A DNA stretch of 64,000 bases. Origin: Aeromonas veronii bv. veronii (GTDB lineage: Bacteria > Pseudomonadota > Gammaproteobacteria > Enterobacterales > Aeromonadaceae). The stretch's first letter is position 1, and every line of letters starts with the position of its first letter. Shown one piece after another: positions 8,916-15,707 of the stretch. A program made the translations under genes and the position numbers. The notes beneath the pieces were generated by a model, which saw only the letters and a list, made by a program, of their open reading frames with translations, was not told the DNA's origin and searched no databases. The stretch is from contig NZ_CDDK01000040.1 in assembly GCF_000820225.1 (NCBI RefSeq), forward strand, positions 120,858 to 184,857, written 5' to 3'.

Positions 8916-9254
8916 ATGCAAGTGGCAGTGGTGGAAAAGACCTTCAGGATCGTTGGCAAAGGGTCGCTCATGGCCCAGTTCACCTTTATCTCTTCAGGCA
9001 CACTGCATATCTGGTTTCCGGATGTGGGCCTGCAGATGGAGGCCCACTGCAAAGAGTTGCGTATCGAAGATTGCACCATTATCTATACCAATGGCCTCCA
9101 TCACGGCCAGCCCAGAGCACTCTGGTCCTTAACCCTCCATCCCGATGATATGAACGAGCTCAAACGTATATTGCAGCAGTTTAACAGCAACCTCTACTTG
9201 ACCTGCCAGCCACCCACATTGGCCATCGCCAAACGTGCCTTGAATATCAATTGA
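8916..9254 (+). CDS. Hypothetical protein
   Basis: A 112-residue protein of no family I recognise. The start at 8916 is supported by AAGGAG five bases upstream; the longer reading from 8829 lacks one. Composition suggests a compact alpha/beta cytoplasmic protein with no signal or membrane segment, two cysteines in the middle (AHCKELRIEDC) and an amphipathic helix (PDDMNELKRILQQF). It stands alone between the recombinase and the f1-origin-like sequence. Possibly accessory; function unknown. Confidence 0.5.
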   Translation: MQVAVVEKTFRIVGKGSLMAQFTFISSGTLHIWFPDVGLQMEAHCKELRIEDCTIIYTNGLHHGQPRALWSLTLHPDDMNELKRILQQFNSNLYLTCQPPTLAIAKRALNIN

Positions 9255-9494
9255 CCCGACTTCCAAAAAAGTCGCAATCATGCCAGCCACAACAATAAGC
9301 CGTGAGGATTAAGGGGAGGGGAATCTATCGCGATAGTCGGCATTTTCATAGCTTGTATTACAAGAGGGAGTATCAATATTTCCAGAGAGAGACCTCTCAA
9401 GTAGGGGACAGATATTTCCAAGAATATTCACGGTAATGACGTTAGTTATAACGGTGCCAATCAAACTTAACGTTCCATTGGTGAGGGGTACTAA

Positions 9495-9526
9495 TTTAAT
9501 AGTGGACTCTTGTCTCAAAATGGGAC
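9495..9526 (+). other. Orphan f1/M13-type plus-strand replication origin core
   Basis: TTTAATAGTGGACTCTTGT (9495-9513) is, from memory, identical over 19 bases to the gpII nick-site core of the f1/M13 plus origin. It is followed, as in f1, by a 5-bp hairpin with a 5-base loop (GTCTC-AAAAT-GGGAC here, GTTCC-AAACT-GGAAC in f1). The left arm of f1 hairpin D is not conserved. It lies 1 kb outside the prophage boundary and reads on the opposite strand to the prophage genes. Alternative: the end of an insertion sequence that happens to share these bases. Confidence 0.5.
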
Positions 9527-9743
9527 ATTTCGGTGATGTGGGGCAGGGCGGTTGACTGTGTTATTCTGTTGTCGCTGCAAGAGCATCTGCAGGAGGAATC
9601 AACCAGATATTGTCCTTCTGCTTTGGGCAGTCAGATCGCTGGAGGTCTGTGTGTAGCCTCGATCCTGATCGATTTCCGAACCTTTAAGCTAAGGAAAGGC
9701 TGCGGGCTACTGCTTTCAACAAGCCTTGTTATCTATCACAATG

Positions 9744-9769
9744 ATGCCGATAAACAGGGTTATCGGCAT
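9744..9769. terminator. Hairpin, possible terminator of the minus-strand gene at 9794
   Basis: ATGCCGATAA and TTATCGGCAT form a 10-bp stem with a 6-base loop. It lies just beyond the stop of the minus-strand gene at 9794-10090. No long T-run follows. Confidence 0.4.
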
Positions 9770-9793
9770 TTGCTTATCTGAATGCTATCCCTA

Positions 9794-10090
9794 TCACTTA
9801 TGAGGTGTATAGCCAGGGAATTGGAACAGAAGGCCATATAGATCAGACATGGTATCTCTGATCACTTCCAAATCTCGTTCTTTGTAAAGCGAGTCCGGCA
9901 AGCCTTCAATTAAAGCACACAAGTTTTCGAACTTTGGTTGCAGCTCTACTGGTAAATCGTTCTCTGCTGAGATGTGAGCAAACATCTGCCCATAAGTCTC
10001 ATTGAGCGACTGAGCTGGAGTTCCACGCTCATGAATATAGGTCAGCGCGCTAAGCAGCTTCTCATAGGCATAGGTGTTGCTGGTCGTCAT
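9794..10090 (-). CDS. Hypothetical small acidic helical protein
   Basis: A 98-residue protein, strongly helical and acidic (for example LPDSLYKERDLEVIRDTMSD), without cysteine pairs, signal or membrane segments. AGAGGA lies upstream of the ATG at 10090. I do not recognise the family. It sits between the orphan origin sequence and the antitoxin-like gene in the accessory strip next to dif, so phage or plasmid origin is possible. A stem-loop follows it. Confidence 0.5.
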   Translation of the reverse strand: MTTSNTYAYEKLLSALTYIHERGTPAQSLNETYGQMFAHISAENDLPVELQPKFENLCALIEGLPDSLYKERDLEVIRDTMSDLYGLLFQFPGYTPHK

Positions 10091-10245
10091 GGAAGATCCT
10101 CTGTAGTTACTCGGTGATACTTCACCGGTGTCAATTATGCATCACCAGGGATCACGGAACAATTCTATACATTTCAATAGCTTGCCATAATCAGCACCTT
10201 TAGCCAGCTGTTCGTCCAGCGTGTCGGCTCACTCAAACTTGGAGG

Positions 10246-10488
10246 TTAAATTATCTCACCTGGTAACGTGGTATTGGGGTCACACTGAGCCAACAGTTCT
10301 TCCAGTGTGTAGCTCGGCTTGCCATCATCGCGCAGTTTGGCGCGAGCACGCTCCACATCATCAAGCGCCGCAGTCAGCAGCGCCGGATCACCATCTTCAA
10401 GAGCTGCCAGCAGATAGGCAACCATGTCGGCCTCAGTGGCCAAGACGTCAGCCACATCAAAGCGGCTCCATTGTTCAGTTCTCTTCAT
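10246..10488 (-). CDS. Chimeric antitoxin-like protein, no toxin partner
   Basis: An 80-residue protein with a perfect AGGAGG before the ATG at 10488. Residues 8-45 (ADMVAYLLAALEDGDPALLT, then AALDDVERARA) resemble the N-terminal half of HigA/COG3636-type addiction antidotes (typically YLEAALEDGDPALIAAALGDIARA). The helix-turn-helix half is missing. Instead the C-terminus SYTLEELLAQCDPN matches the C-terminal toxin-binding segment of ChpS/PemI/MazE antitoxins. Downstream an in-frame fragment of about 28 codons without a start (10160-10240, minus) may be debris. It looks like a remnant or fusion made from two antitoxin families. Function uncertain. Confidence 0.5.
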   Translation of the reverse strand: MKRTEQWSRFDVADVLATEADMVAYLLAALEDGDPALLTAALDDVERARAKLRDDGKPSYTLEELLAQCDPNTTLPGEII

Positions 10489-10508
10489 TCCGTCCTCCTG
10501 TATCCATC

Positions 10509-10537
10509 ATTGCGCATAATTCATGATTACGTTAAAG
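10509..10537 (+). other. Left Xer attachment site of the inovirus (dif-like)
   Basis: The XerC-type arm ATTGCGCATAA at 10509-10519 is followed by a 6-7 base centre and a XerD-type arm related to TTATGTTAAAT (TTACGTTAAAG, 9 of 11 matches, 10527-10537). The divergent XerD arm is presumably phage-derived, as expected for one junction after integration of phage attP into chromosomal dif. Confidence 0.75.
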
Positions 10538-10555
10538 CCGCCGATGCCGTGCGTC

Positions 10556-10571
10556 CTGACAATGTTGTCAG
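10556..10571. promoter_or_regulatory. 16-bp palindrome near the start of the left-end regulator
   Basis: CTGACAATGTTGTCAG is a perfect 7+2+7 palindrome 20 bases before the ATG at 10592. It is probably an operator, different in sequence from the dispersed 17-bp motif. Confidence 0.5.
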
Positions 10572-10591
10572 ATTCGAGCGGTACGCGAATA

Positions 10592-10948
10592 ATGCGCAGG
10601 AATATAACAAAAAACTTTATCTTTCGATGGTTTGAGTGCGGTTTGAGTCCAGAGGAAACAGCGAAACTTTGTTTTGTTTCCGTGACGGAGGTCACACTCT
10701 GGGATGAGGGAAAACCCATACCGCCTGCATGCAAACGAGTCATGAGGATGGCAGTTGGACGGGAGCTGCCAACCGTTTTTACCCGCTATTGGGATGGCTG
10801 GCGTATGTCCGGACATCACTTAATCACCCCTGCTGGCACCTATCTGAGCCGCCAGCGTCTGGAAATCATCGAGTCGTTCGGGAGTGAAGACCTCAAGGCG
10901 CTGAAAGACAACGCGGCGCTGAGGCGTCTACCTACCTCAGAACGCTGA
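10592..10948 (+). CDS. Phage regulatory protein (DUF3653-like)
   Basis: A 118-residue basic protein (from ATG at 10592) encoded opposite to the phage structural genes, right inside the left att site. The segment GLSPEETAKLCFVSVTEVTLWDEGKPIPPACKRVMRM is a helix-turn-helix-like block followed by the WDEGxxIPPxCKRxMR pattern of DUF3653 phage proteins, seen in Vibrio filamentous phages. In-frame ATGs at 10562 and 10523 would extend it; the latter begins within the att site. No start has a good ribosome site. A role in lysogeny or copy control is inferred from position and motif. Confidence 0.65.
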   Translation: MRRNITKNFIFRWFECGLSPEETAKLCFVSVTEVTLWDEGKPIPPACKRVMRMAVGRELPTVFTRYWDGWRMSGHHLITPAGTYLSRQRLEIIESFGSEDLKALKDNAALRRLPTSER

Positions 10949-10972
10949 GAGCCTTAAAAGCCGGTTAATTAA

Positions 10973-11004
10973 GGGATTGAGGGAGAAGTGATCCCCTCAA
11001 TCCC
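10973..11004. terminator. Stem-loop between convergent phage transcripts
   Basis: GGGATTGAGGG and CCCTCAATCCC form an 11-bp stem with a 10-base loop, followed on the minus strand by TTAATTAA. It lies between the ends of the plus-strand regulator and the minus-strand operon, so it could stop both. The U-tract is poor. Confidence 0.5.
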
Positions 11005-11040
11005 CTGCTCAAGGGTATGTTGGGGTGGTGTAGTCAATCA

Positions 11041-11079
11041 CTAAATCGGAACCCCACAAGTGGGGCCCCCACGATTTAG
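11041..11079 (-). other. f1-like ssDNA hairpin (candidate minus-strand origin)
   Basis: Outer stem CTAAATCG/CGATTTAG (11041-11048 with 11072-11079) encloses an inner stem CCCCAC/GTGGGG (11052-11057 with 11060-11065). Read on the minus strand (the phage coding strand) the outer arms and GGGTTCCGATTTAGTG copy the hairpin C region of the f1/M13 intergenic space, where complementary-strand synthesis is primed by host RNA polymerase. The position after the last minus-strand gene also matches f1. The similarity is from memory. Confidence 0.65.
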
Positions 11080-11091
11080 CGTTTGACTAGG

Positions 11092-11667
11092 TTAGTGCCA
11101 CTGGGGGTTGGCTTTGTAGAGCTTGTCAGTGAAGGTGCGGAGTGCTTTGAACTGTATCCACTCAACTGGTGCGCAGGAGTTCCACGGCACTGGCAGGTCG
11201 AACAGGCGCTCAAGTAGCTGGAGCATGAAGAGATAGGAGTAATCTGTCTTAGTCGCCTTGGCCAACTTGAAATAGTTCTCCTCAAGCAGGTGAACACCCT
11301 GACGACTACACCGAAGATCCCAAAACACCTCCCAAGCATCAGCAACAGGGTTTGACCTGGTGGTGGTCTTTGCAGGAGAGGAAAGAGGCAAATCAACCTG
11401 CTTATGGAGATGGCCAGATTCTGGGGCAGGAGACGAAGTTGCGGGTTGCCCTGGCTGTTGGCGTGATACCTTCTCGATCATCGCGTGATGCCAAGCCAGA
11501 TACCTGACGGCTAAGGCCGTGCGGCGTTCTATGGCCATTTGGCCGTTCTCCATGCGTACAACGGTGTTACGGGCAACGGCCAGCTCGTCAGCCATGCGCT
11601 GTTGTGACCACTCAAGGCGGGACCGTATGTCTTTCAGTTCTACGGCGCTCAAGGTCAAATCGTCCAT
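11092..11667 (-). CDS. XRE-family helix-turn-helix regulator of the inovirus
   Basis: A 191-residue protein. Residues 8-62 form an XRE-type helix-turn-helix (LKDIRSRLEWSQQRMADELA, then VARNTVVRMENGQMAIERRT). The C-terminal ~90 residues are unassigned, with aromatic-rich helices. AAGGAGG precedes the ATG at 11667; a longer open reading from 11907 is rejected because it crosses two operator-like palindromes. Two copies of TGCAACATNATGTTGCA lie 17 and 64 bases upstream, suggesting autoregulation; six related copies are scattered in the phage. It is the last minus-strand gene, after zot. Candidate master repressor; not proven. Confidence 0.8.
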   Translation of the reverse strand: MDDLTLSAVELKDIRSRLEWSQQRMADELAVARNTVVRMENGQMAIERRTALAVRYLAWHHAMIEKVSRQQPGQPATSSPAPESGHLHKQVDLPLSSPAKTTTRSNPVADAWEVFWDLRCSRQGVHLLEENYFKLAKATKTDYSYLFMLQLLERLFDLPVPWNSCAPVEWIQFKALRTFTDKLYKANPQWH

Positions 11668-11683
11668 GTTTCCTCCTTGTTGG

Positions 11684-11700
11684 TGCAACATCATGTTGCA
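11684..11700. repeat. Dispersed 17-bp palindrome, copy 1
   Basis: TGCAACATCATGTTGCA, perfect 7+3+7, 17 bases upstream of the XRE start codon; probable operator. Confidence 0.8.
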
Positions 11701-11730
11701 TACATTGATTATAGTTTGAGCTGTTTGTAA

Positions 11731-11747
11731 TGCAACATCATGTTGCA
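11731..11747. repeat. Dispersed 17-bp palindrome, copy 2
   Basis: TGCAACATCATGTTGCA, identical to copy 1 and 47 bases (about 4.5 helical turns) from it. Confidence 0.8.
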
Positions 11748-11974
11748 CTTTCTTTTTGAATGTCCGTGTTTTGGCTACGGGCGGGAGCAACGCTACACGA
11801 GGCGATTTATTTTGGGGGAGGGTGTCCTCGGGGAGCGCCGCTGCGCGGGGAAACGCCAGCGGTGGTGCTGCTGGCCCGCGCGGCGGCGGGCCTACGGCCA
11901 CTGGCAAAATGAAATCGTGCTGAGAAGCCAGGGGACGCGTTGGAGGGACGCGTCACACTTGGACGGGGTGAATG
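11748..11974. other. GC-rich structured region between zot and the XRE gene
   Basis: No gene. It contains a 7-bp stem GGCCCGC/GCGGGCC (11873-11892) and the inverted repeat GACGCGT-N7-ACGCGTC (11934-11954). It could hold the terminator of the structural operon, the phage packaging signal or the replication nick site; none can be fixed from sequence alone. Confidence 0.4.
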
Positions 11975-13111
11975 CTACAAAGCCTTTTCAACTGATCCCG
12001 CAACGCCTGCGGTCAAACTATCCTTCTTGCCTGACGGTATGGTGTTGCGCTCACGGATGAGCATGGTCACTTTGCCTTTGGTGATAACCAAGCCGTAGGA
12101 CTTCATGACGACAGTCCAGCCCAACTGGGTGAGGTCTCCCGAACGCCATGTCGTTATGTTGTTGTCCTTGTCGTCCCACACCTCGATCCATGCATCCAGC
12201 AAATGGCCGTTGACGATGGTCTGAGAGGTCAGAACAGGCTTGCCGGATTCAAGGGTCTGAGTGAAGAGATCATCGACCTTGGGTTTCGGGGGCGGCTCCG
12301 GCCTTGGTGCTGGTTGCCCAGGTGAACTGGGTGATGCAACTTCATGTTGCTGTGCCTCCTGCTTGGACAAGTCTTCGGCCCCCGTCTTGCTGTTGAAGTT
12401 GAGCATTGTATCGACAGCGAACCAGAGGCCACCGATGAACAGCAGGGCAGCGATAGGGAGCCCGTACTTGAACTTGGCGGACTTGAAGATATTCGTTCGG
12501 TCATCTTCATAAACCCCCATTTCATTGTCTTCTGAGGTGGTGCTGGCGTAGCTGCCGAAATACTTGGGGTCATACTGCCGGATGCCGCCTGTGAGCTTCT
12601 CGAACTCGATACGGCTACGCTGGCCGTCTGCCCTGAGGGAACCACTGTAGGCAGTCCAAGAGTAGCGTTTGGCTTGGCCTACGGCGTCGAGCTTCTTGAA
12701 GACGAACTTCTTGTCGATACGGTTGCGCCACATGCTGTGGACATCGTTGAGGTTCTGACCCATCAACACGATATCAAGGCCACGGTGGCGGTGTTCTGTT
12801 ATCAATTGGATGATCGGGTCAGGTAATTTTTGCCGACCAGAGGGCCAGAAGTTCTGGCTCTCATCGATGATAACGAGGCTTTTGTCGCGAACGTGTTCGT
12901 GGATGGCCGGCACCTGCTCACGGGTGATCTGCCTGAGCTGTTCTTGGCACTCCTCAAGGGTTATCTCGGCCAGCTCGGCAATCTTCTCGTAATTCAGGCC
13001 CTCGATATAGGCATCCACGGTGCGACCATCCTTGAGTCGCGGAATAATATGGGACACCAATGCTTCATAGCTTTTACCGGAGCCCGGCAATCCCTCATGA
13101 AATATCAGCAT
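11975..13111 (-). CDS. zot: Zot / pI-type assembly ATPase of the inovirus
   Basis: A 378-residue Zot-domain protein. Walker A GLPGSGKS is at residues 7-14, Walker B LVIIDE at 79-84, and a single transmembrane helix lies at about 215-236 with a proline-rich periplasmic linker (around QPAPRPEPPPKPKVDD) and a C-terminal domain behind it. The family (pI in f1) spans the inner membrane and drives extrusion of the phage through the secretin using ATP. It follows the pVI-like gene at 41 bases. One dispersed palindrome (12335-12351) lies inside the linker-coding part. No stop or frameshift. Confidence 0.92.
   Translation of the reverse strand: MLIFHEGLPGSGKSYEALVSHIIPRLKDGRTVDAYIEGLNYEKIAELAEITLEECQEQLRQITREQVPAIHEHVRDKSLVIIDESQNFWPSGRQKLPDPIIQLITEHRHRGLDIVLMGQNLNDVHSMWRNRIDKKFVFKKLDAVGQAKRYSWTAYSGSLRADGQRSRIEFEKLTGGIRQYDPKYFGSYASTTSEDNEMGVYEDDRTNIFKSAKFKYGLPIAALLFIGGLWFAVDTMLNFNSKTGAEDLSKQEAQQHEVASPSSPGQPAPRPEPPPKPKVDDLFTQTLESGKPVLTSQTIVNGHLLDAWIEVWDDKDNNITTWRSGDLTQLGWTVVMKSYGLVITKGKVTMLIRERNTIPSGKKDSLTAGVAGSVEKAL
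12335..12351. repeat. Dispersed 17-bp palindrome, copy 3 (in zot)
   Basis: TGCAACTTCATGTTGCT; two mismatches to the consensus. Confidence 0.65.
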
Positions 13112-13152
13112 GTTAAGACTCCATTTAACATAATAAAACCGTCACGCAGTTA

Positions 13153-13485
13153 TCACCACTGGAACAATGTTGCCACTTTACGAACCAGCCGGAAGGCGAC
13201 ACCCATCGATATAAACAGGAACGCCTGCGCTATCCCCGACATATTCAGGAAGTAGACAACATCCGAGGGAATGTAGTTAAAGAGATCCTGCAAGCTGTAT
13301 TGCAAGAAATCCGGCATAGGGATACTCGATATAACGAACCGTATCCCCTCCAATAGCTTTTCCAACGTGGTCAGCAGAATATCCTCGAACCACTGGAATA
13401 TGGCCTGAAAGAACTTCACCACCCACATGATGAAGCTCTCAATCATATCCTTGAGCCAGTTCCTGAACGAATTAAGCAATTCCAT
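13153..13485 (-). CDS. Minor coat protein, pVI-like (DUF2523 type)
   Basis: A 110-residue hydrophobic protein with three probable membrane segments (about residues 15-35, 45-60 and 80-105) and a short, basic C-terminus (FRLVRKVATLFQW). Length, hydrophobicity and position between the adsorption protein and zot match pVI / DUF2523 proteins of filamentous phages, which cap the virion together with pIII and release it from the membrane. The ATG at 13485 begins 11 bases after the adsorption gene ends, implying one polycistronic message. Confidence 0.82.
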   Translation of the reverse strand: MELLNSFRNWLKDMIESFIMWVVKFFQAIFQWFEDILLTTLEKLLEGIRFVISSIPMPDFLQYSLQDLFNYIPSDVVYFLNMSGIAQAFLFISMGVAFRLVRKVATLFQW

Positions 13486-13496
13486 GGATTGTATCC

Positions 13497-15104
13497 TTAG
13501 TCCAGCAGGGCAATTCTAAAAGCGGCATAAAGCCCTAATAGCTTCACGCACAGCGCGATTATTTCGAATATCTTTTGCAGGTCGGCATTACAGAACACAT
13601 CGAACACCAGACTTCCACCACCTACGCCGCCAATCTCCGGCACATCGATACTGAACTGGGGACACGTACCCGCGCCCATATCGACTTTGAAGAAGTCACC
13701 GATGGACGAGAACAGCGGCAACTGATTCATGGCTGTAACATGATGTTGCATCACGGTGCCGTAGTTACGTTGCCCCCAGTCGTTGGGATTGGGGTTAACC
13801 GAGTTCGGGTCGGTCTTGATGTTTGTATCGCCCGGGGGGAGGGGCTCTTGGCCTTCTCCCTCTTCACCCTTCTCAATGGCGTCTTTGATGGCATCCAACT
13901 TGGTGCCGAGCTGGGCGTTACCATCCTTGATGGCGTTGGCCGTCTGTATCTGGCCCATGCTGGCCCCTGCGCTGCCCTGTGAACTGGCGAGCTGTGACTC
14001 ATAAATCTGTTTCTGGATATCCTTGCCGACCTCTTGAATGACCTTACCCATGGCGGCGTTCTGCTCGGAGGTCGCCTTGATCTCTTTGTTGCTGGTCTCG
14101 GCTATCTTGTTGACGACATCGTTAAGCGTGGCCGTGCCCGTTGCGCCTGAGGTGGTGTTACCAAGGGCATCGCTAACAGCGCCGTCGAGGTTGTTCTGGG
14201 CGTCATTGGTTGAATCTGATGAGCCTGGGGGCGTGACTGGGGTATCTACACCCGCAGATGATGAATCCTCTGCATCACCGTTGGTCTGTATGGGACAGTT
14301 CTCGCCTGTGAACTGAATGACCCCCGACCAGACATTGGGGTTTGAGCCAAGGTTGATGGCACCGCCTACCGACTTAACAGAGCATTGCCCATAACAGGTA
14401 ATTTTGACTGAGCCAAAATTGCTTGTGAAATAACTGACGGGCTCGTCTGGTGTGCCATAGGTATTACCCGCGATGCCTTCACATATCGGACGGCAGAATT
14501 CTTTGCCTGTTATTGCGTTGGTGTCTTTGACAGAGCCCAGCAAACACTGAAGTGGTTTCTTTTCACAGACAGTTGCGCCGTTTACAACTTTAGGCCCCAT
14601 AGTGAATTTTGGTTGCCCTGGGGGCGGGCATGAATACGAGGTGAAAGCACCAGTCTTGGTCAAAGCGCCCCAATAATAACAGCCGCCATCCTTATCGCAG
14701 GCAGTCCACTTAATTTGTGATGATGTATCCGATTGAATTGCGCCAATGGTATACGGGGCTCCAGCAGGGCTATATAGATTCGCCAGAGCGTAAACAATAT
14801 ACGCCTTGCACTCTTCGATGGTTTTTCCATTGGTGTAATGACCAGAGGATATACTACAAACCCCACGATAATCCGTAGTCTTGTGAGCCGGAACAGATTC
14901 AGCCGCGTGGGCATAATTGCCAATGGCCAGCGTAAGCATTCCCAGCGCAATAGAGCCGAACACGATATAGAGGGCCCACTTGAACAGGCGGAGAATGAGC
15001 TTAAAGAAATTCAGCGGGTTGATGCAGTACATCAATGCCTTGAGGGTCTTCTTGGTTATCCAGCGCCAGTTAATGGCGCGAATTGTTTCCCGATATGATC
15101 GCAT
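13497..15104 (-). CDS. Adsorption (pIII-like) / TspB-type virion protein
   Basis: A 535-residue protein. A hydrophobic export segment lies at about residues 38-66 (ending NYAHA). Next comes a cysteine-rich N-terminal region (several C-X2-5-C pairs), then a low-complexity Asp/Ser/Thr/Asn linker around residues 280-330. The C-terminal region is cysteine-containing and ends in a membrane anchor (IIALCVKLLGLYAAFRIALLD). This layout is that of filamentous-phage receptor-binding proteins; the C-terminal part resembles Neisseria MDA TspB. The host receptor is unknown but type IV pili are usual. The first 35 bases overlap the 26-residue ORF upstream. A dispersed palindrome lies at 13734-13750. Confidence 0.82.
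   Translation of the reverse strand: MRSYRETIRAINWRWITKKTLKALMYCINPLNFFKLILRLFKWALYIVFGSIALGMLTLAIGNYAHAAESVPAHKTTDYRGVCSISSGHYTNGKTIEECKAYIVYALANLYSPAGAPYTIGAIQSDTSSQIKWTACDKDGGCYYWGALTKTGAFTSYSCPPPGQPKFTMGPKVVNGATVCEKKPLQCLLGSVKDTNAITGKEFCRPICEGIAGNTYGTPDEPVSYFTSNFGSVKITCYGQCSVKSVGGAINLGSNPNVWSGVIQFTGENCPIQTNGDAEDSSSAGVDTPVTPPGSSDSTNDAQNNLDGAVSDALGNTTSGATGTATLNDVVNKIAETSNKEIKATSEQNAAMGKVIQEVGKDIQKQIYESQLASSQGSAGASMGQIQTANAIKDGNAQLGTKLDAIKDAIEKGEEGEGQEPLPPGDTNIKTDPNSVNPNPNDWGQRNYGTVMQHHVTAMNQLPLFSSIGDFFKVDMGAGTCPQFSIDVPEIGGVGGGSLVFDVFCNADLQKIFEIIALCVKLLGLYAAFRIALLD
13734..13750. repeat. Dispersed 17-bp palindrome, copy 4 (in the adsorption gene)
   Basis: TGTAACATGATGTTGCA; one mismatch to the consensus. 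Confidence 0.7.
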
Positions 15105-15150
15105 ATGCCAGCACCAACCCTGTGATGAACATTATGGGAGCCCAAATCAT
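15070..15150 (-). CDS. 26-residue hydrophobic phage protein (pVII/pIX-like)
   Basis: The ORF encodes 26 residues beginning MIWAPIMFITGLVLAYAIIS and ending in a short polar tail. It is one membrane-spanning helix, as in the tiny pVII/pIX end proteins of filamentous phages. AGAGGA lies four bases before the ATG at 15150. It sits between the major coat and adsorption genes and overlaps the latter by 35 bases, a usual packing in inoviruses. Confidence 0.6.
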   Translation of the reverse strand: MIWAPIMFITGLVLAYAIISGNNSRH

Positions 15151-15198
15151 GGCGTCCTCTCCAATGAAAAAGGGGCAGCGATGGCCGCCCCTTGTGGT

Positions 15199-15215
15199 TG
15201 CAACATGGTGTTACT
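15199..15215. repeat. Dispersed 17-bp palindrome, copy 5
   Basis: TGCAACATGGTGTTACT, covering the stop codon of the major coat gene; several mismatches in the right arm. Confidence 0.55.
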
Positions 15216-15450
15216 TACTGCCAGCCAGGCTCTGGATTTTACGCCAGCCCCAGATGGCCGCCGCCAAACCAGCCTTGGACAGACCAACAGCGGCCACGAA
15301 CCCGAGCAGGGCAGCAACAGCGGCCAGCACCACAGTTTGAACACCGGATACATCAAAACCACCTTCACCAGCAGCATTGGCAACGCCAGCGGCCAGCAGC
15401 ATGGAGGCGATGATGGTCATTTTCGGGGCATTACGGATCATGTTTTTCAT
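15211..15450 (-). CDS. Major coat protein precursor (pVIII)
   Basis: A 79-residue precursor. Residues 1-26 are a signal peptide (basic MKNMIRNAPK, hydrophobic core, ANA cleavage site). The 53-residue mature protein has the pVIII plan: short acidic N-terminus AGEGGFDVSG, a long Ala/Val/Leu membrane helix, and a basic C-terminus (WGWRKIQSLAGSK) that faces the DNA. The ATG at 15450 has AAGGA seven bases upstream; an in-frame ATG at 15465 is less well placed. It lies 11 bases after the minor coat gene. Confidence 0.9.
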   Translation of the reverse strand: MKNMIRNAPKMTIIASMLLAAGVANAAGEGGFDVSGVQTVVLAAVAALLGFVAAVGLSKAGLAAAIWGWRKIQSLAGSK

Positions 15451-15461
15451 GTGATATTCCT

Positions 15462-15707
15462 TCATCTCATACCAGTAATTGAGGCCAGTCTGTCCCATGC
15501 CCATGAGGCGTAGTAAACAGAGATAACCCCTGTGAAAGAGGCGGCCATGATGGCCCCCAAAGTCCCATAGCCCACGGTTGCAGGGTCGAGCCAAGCAGCC
15601 ATGGATGCTATGTCATGTTGCTCGACCAGATACGCGCCTTGGCACTGGTCAAGCGCCACATTGGCGACTTGCAAGAAGCCGTCAGCCGTTACCTGGACGC
15701 AGCGCAT
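15462..15707 (-). CDS. Small phage membrane protein (probable minor coat)
   Basis: An 81-residue protein with one membrane helix at about residues 47-67 (LGAIMAASFTGVISVYYASW) preceded by a polar, cysteine-containing N-terminus. It sits between the ssDNA-binding protein and the major coat, where inoviruses encode minor coat proteins. Its ATG overlaps the stop of the upstream gene (TAATG). A weak dispersed palindrome (15606-15622) lies within it. I cannot assign it to pVII or pIX with confidence. Confidence 0.65.
   Translation of the reverse strand: MRCVQVTADGFLQVANVALDQCQGAYLVEQHDIASMAAWLDPATVGYGTLGAIMAASFTGVISVYYASWAWDRLASITGMR
15606..15622. repeat. Dispersed 17-bp palindrome, copy 6 (degenerate)
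   Basis: TGCTATGTCATGTTGCT; the right arm is good, the left arm has three changes. Weakest member of the set. Confidence 0.4.

Larger units (their letters stand above)
9255..9793. other. Intergenic region holding an f1-like origin sequence and a hairpin
   Basis: 539 bases with no convincing gene on either strand; the ORFs at 9309-9518 (minus) and 9533-9781 (plus) have no ribosome site or family features. It contains the f1-type origin motif at 9495-9526 and a hairpin at 9744-9769, described separately. Confidence 0.5.

Noticed and set aside
9533..9781. 82-codon ORF after the orphan f1-like origin, considered as a replicase remnant
   Set aside because: No HUH or gpII-like motif, no ribosome site, random-looking sequence.
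10682..10695. GTGACGGAGGTCAC as a MatP (matS) site near dif
   Set aside because: The spacer is four bases where matS (GTGAC-N3-GTCAC) needs three, and it lies inside the phage regulator gene.
13161..13176. GGAACAATGTTGCC as a ninth copy of the dispersed phage palindrome
   Set aside because: The spacer is one base instead of three, so the half-sites are out of register with the others.
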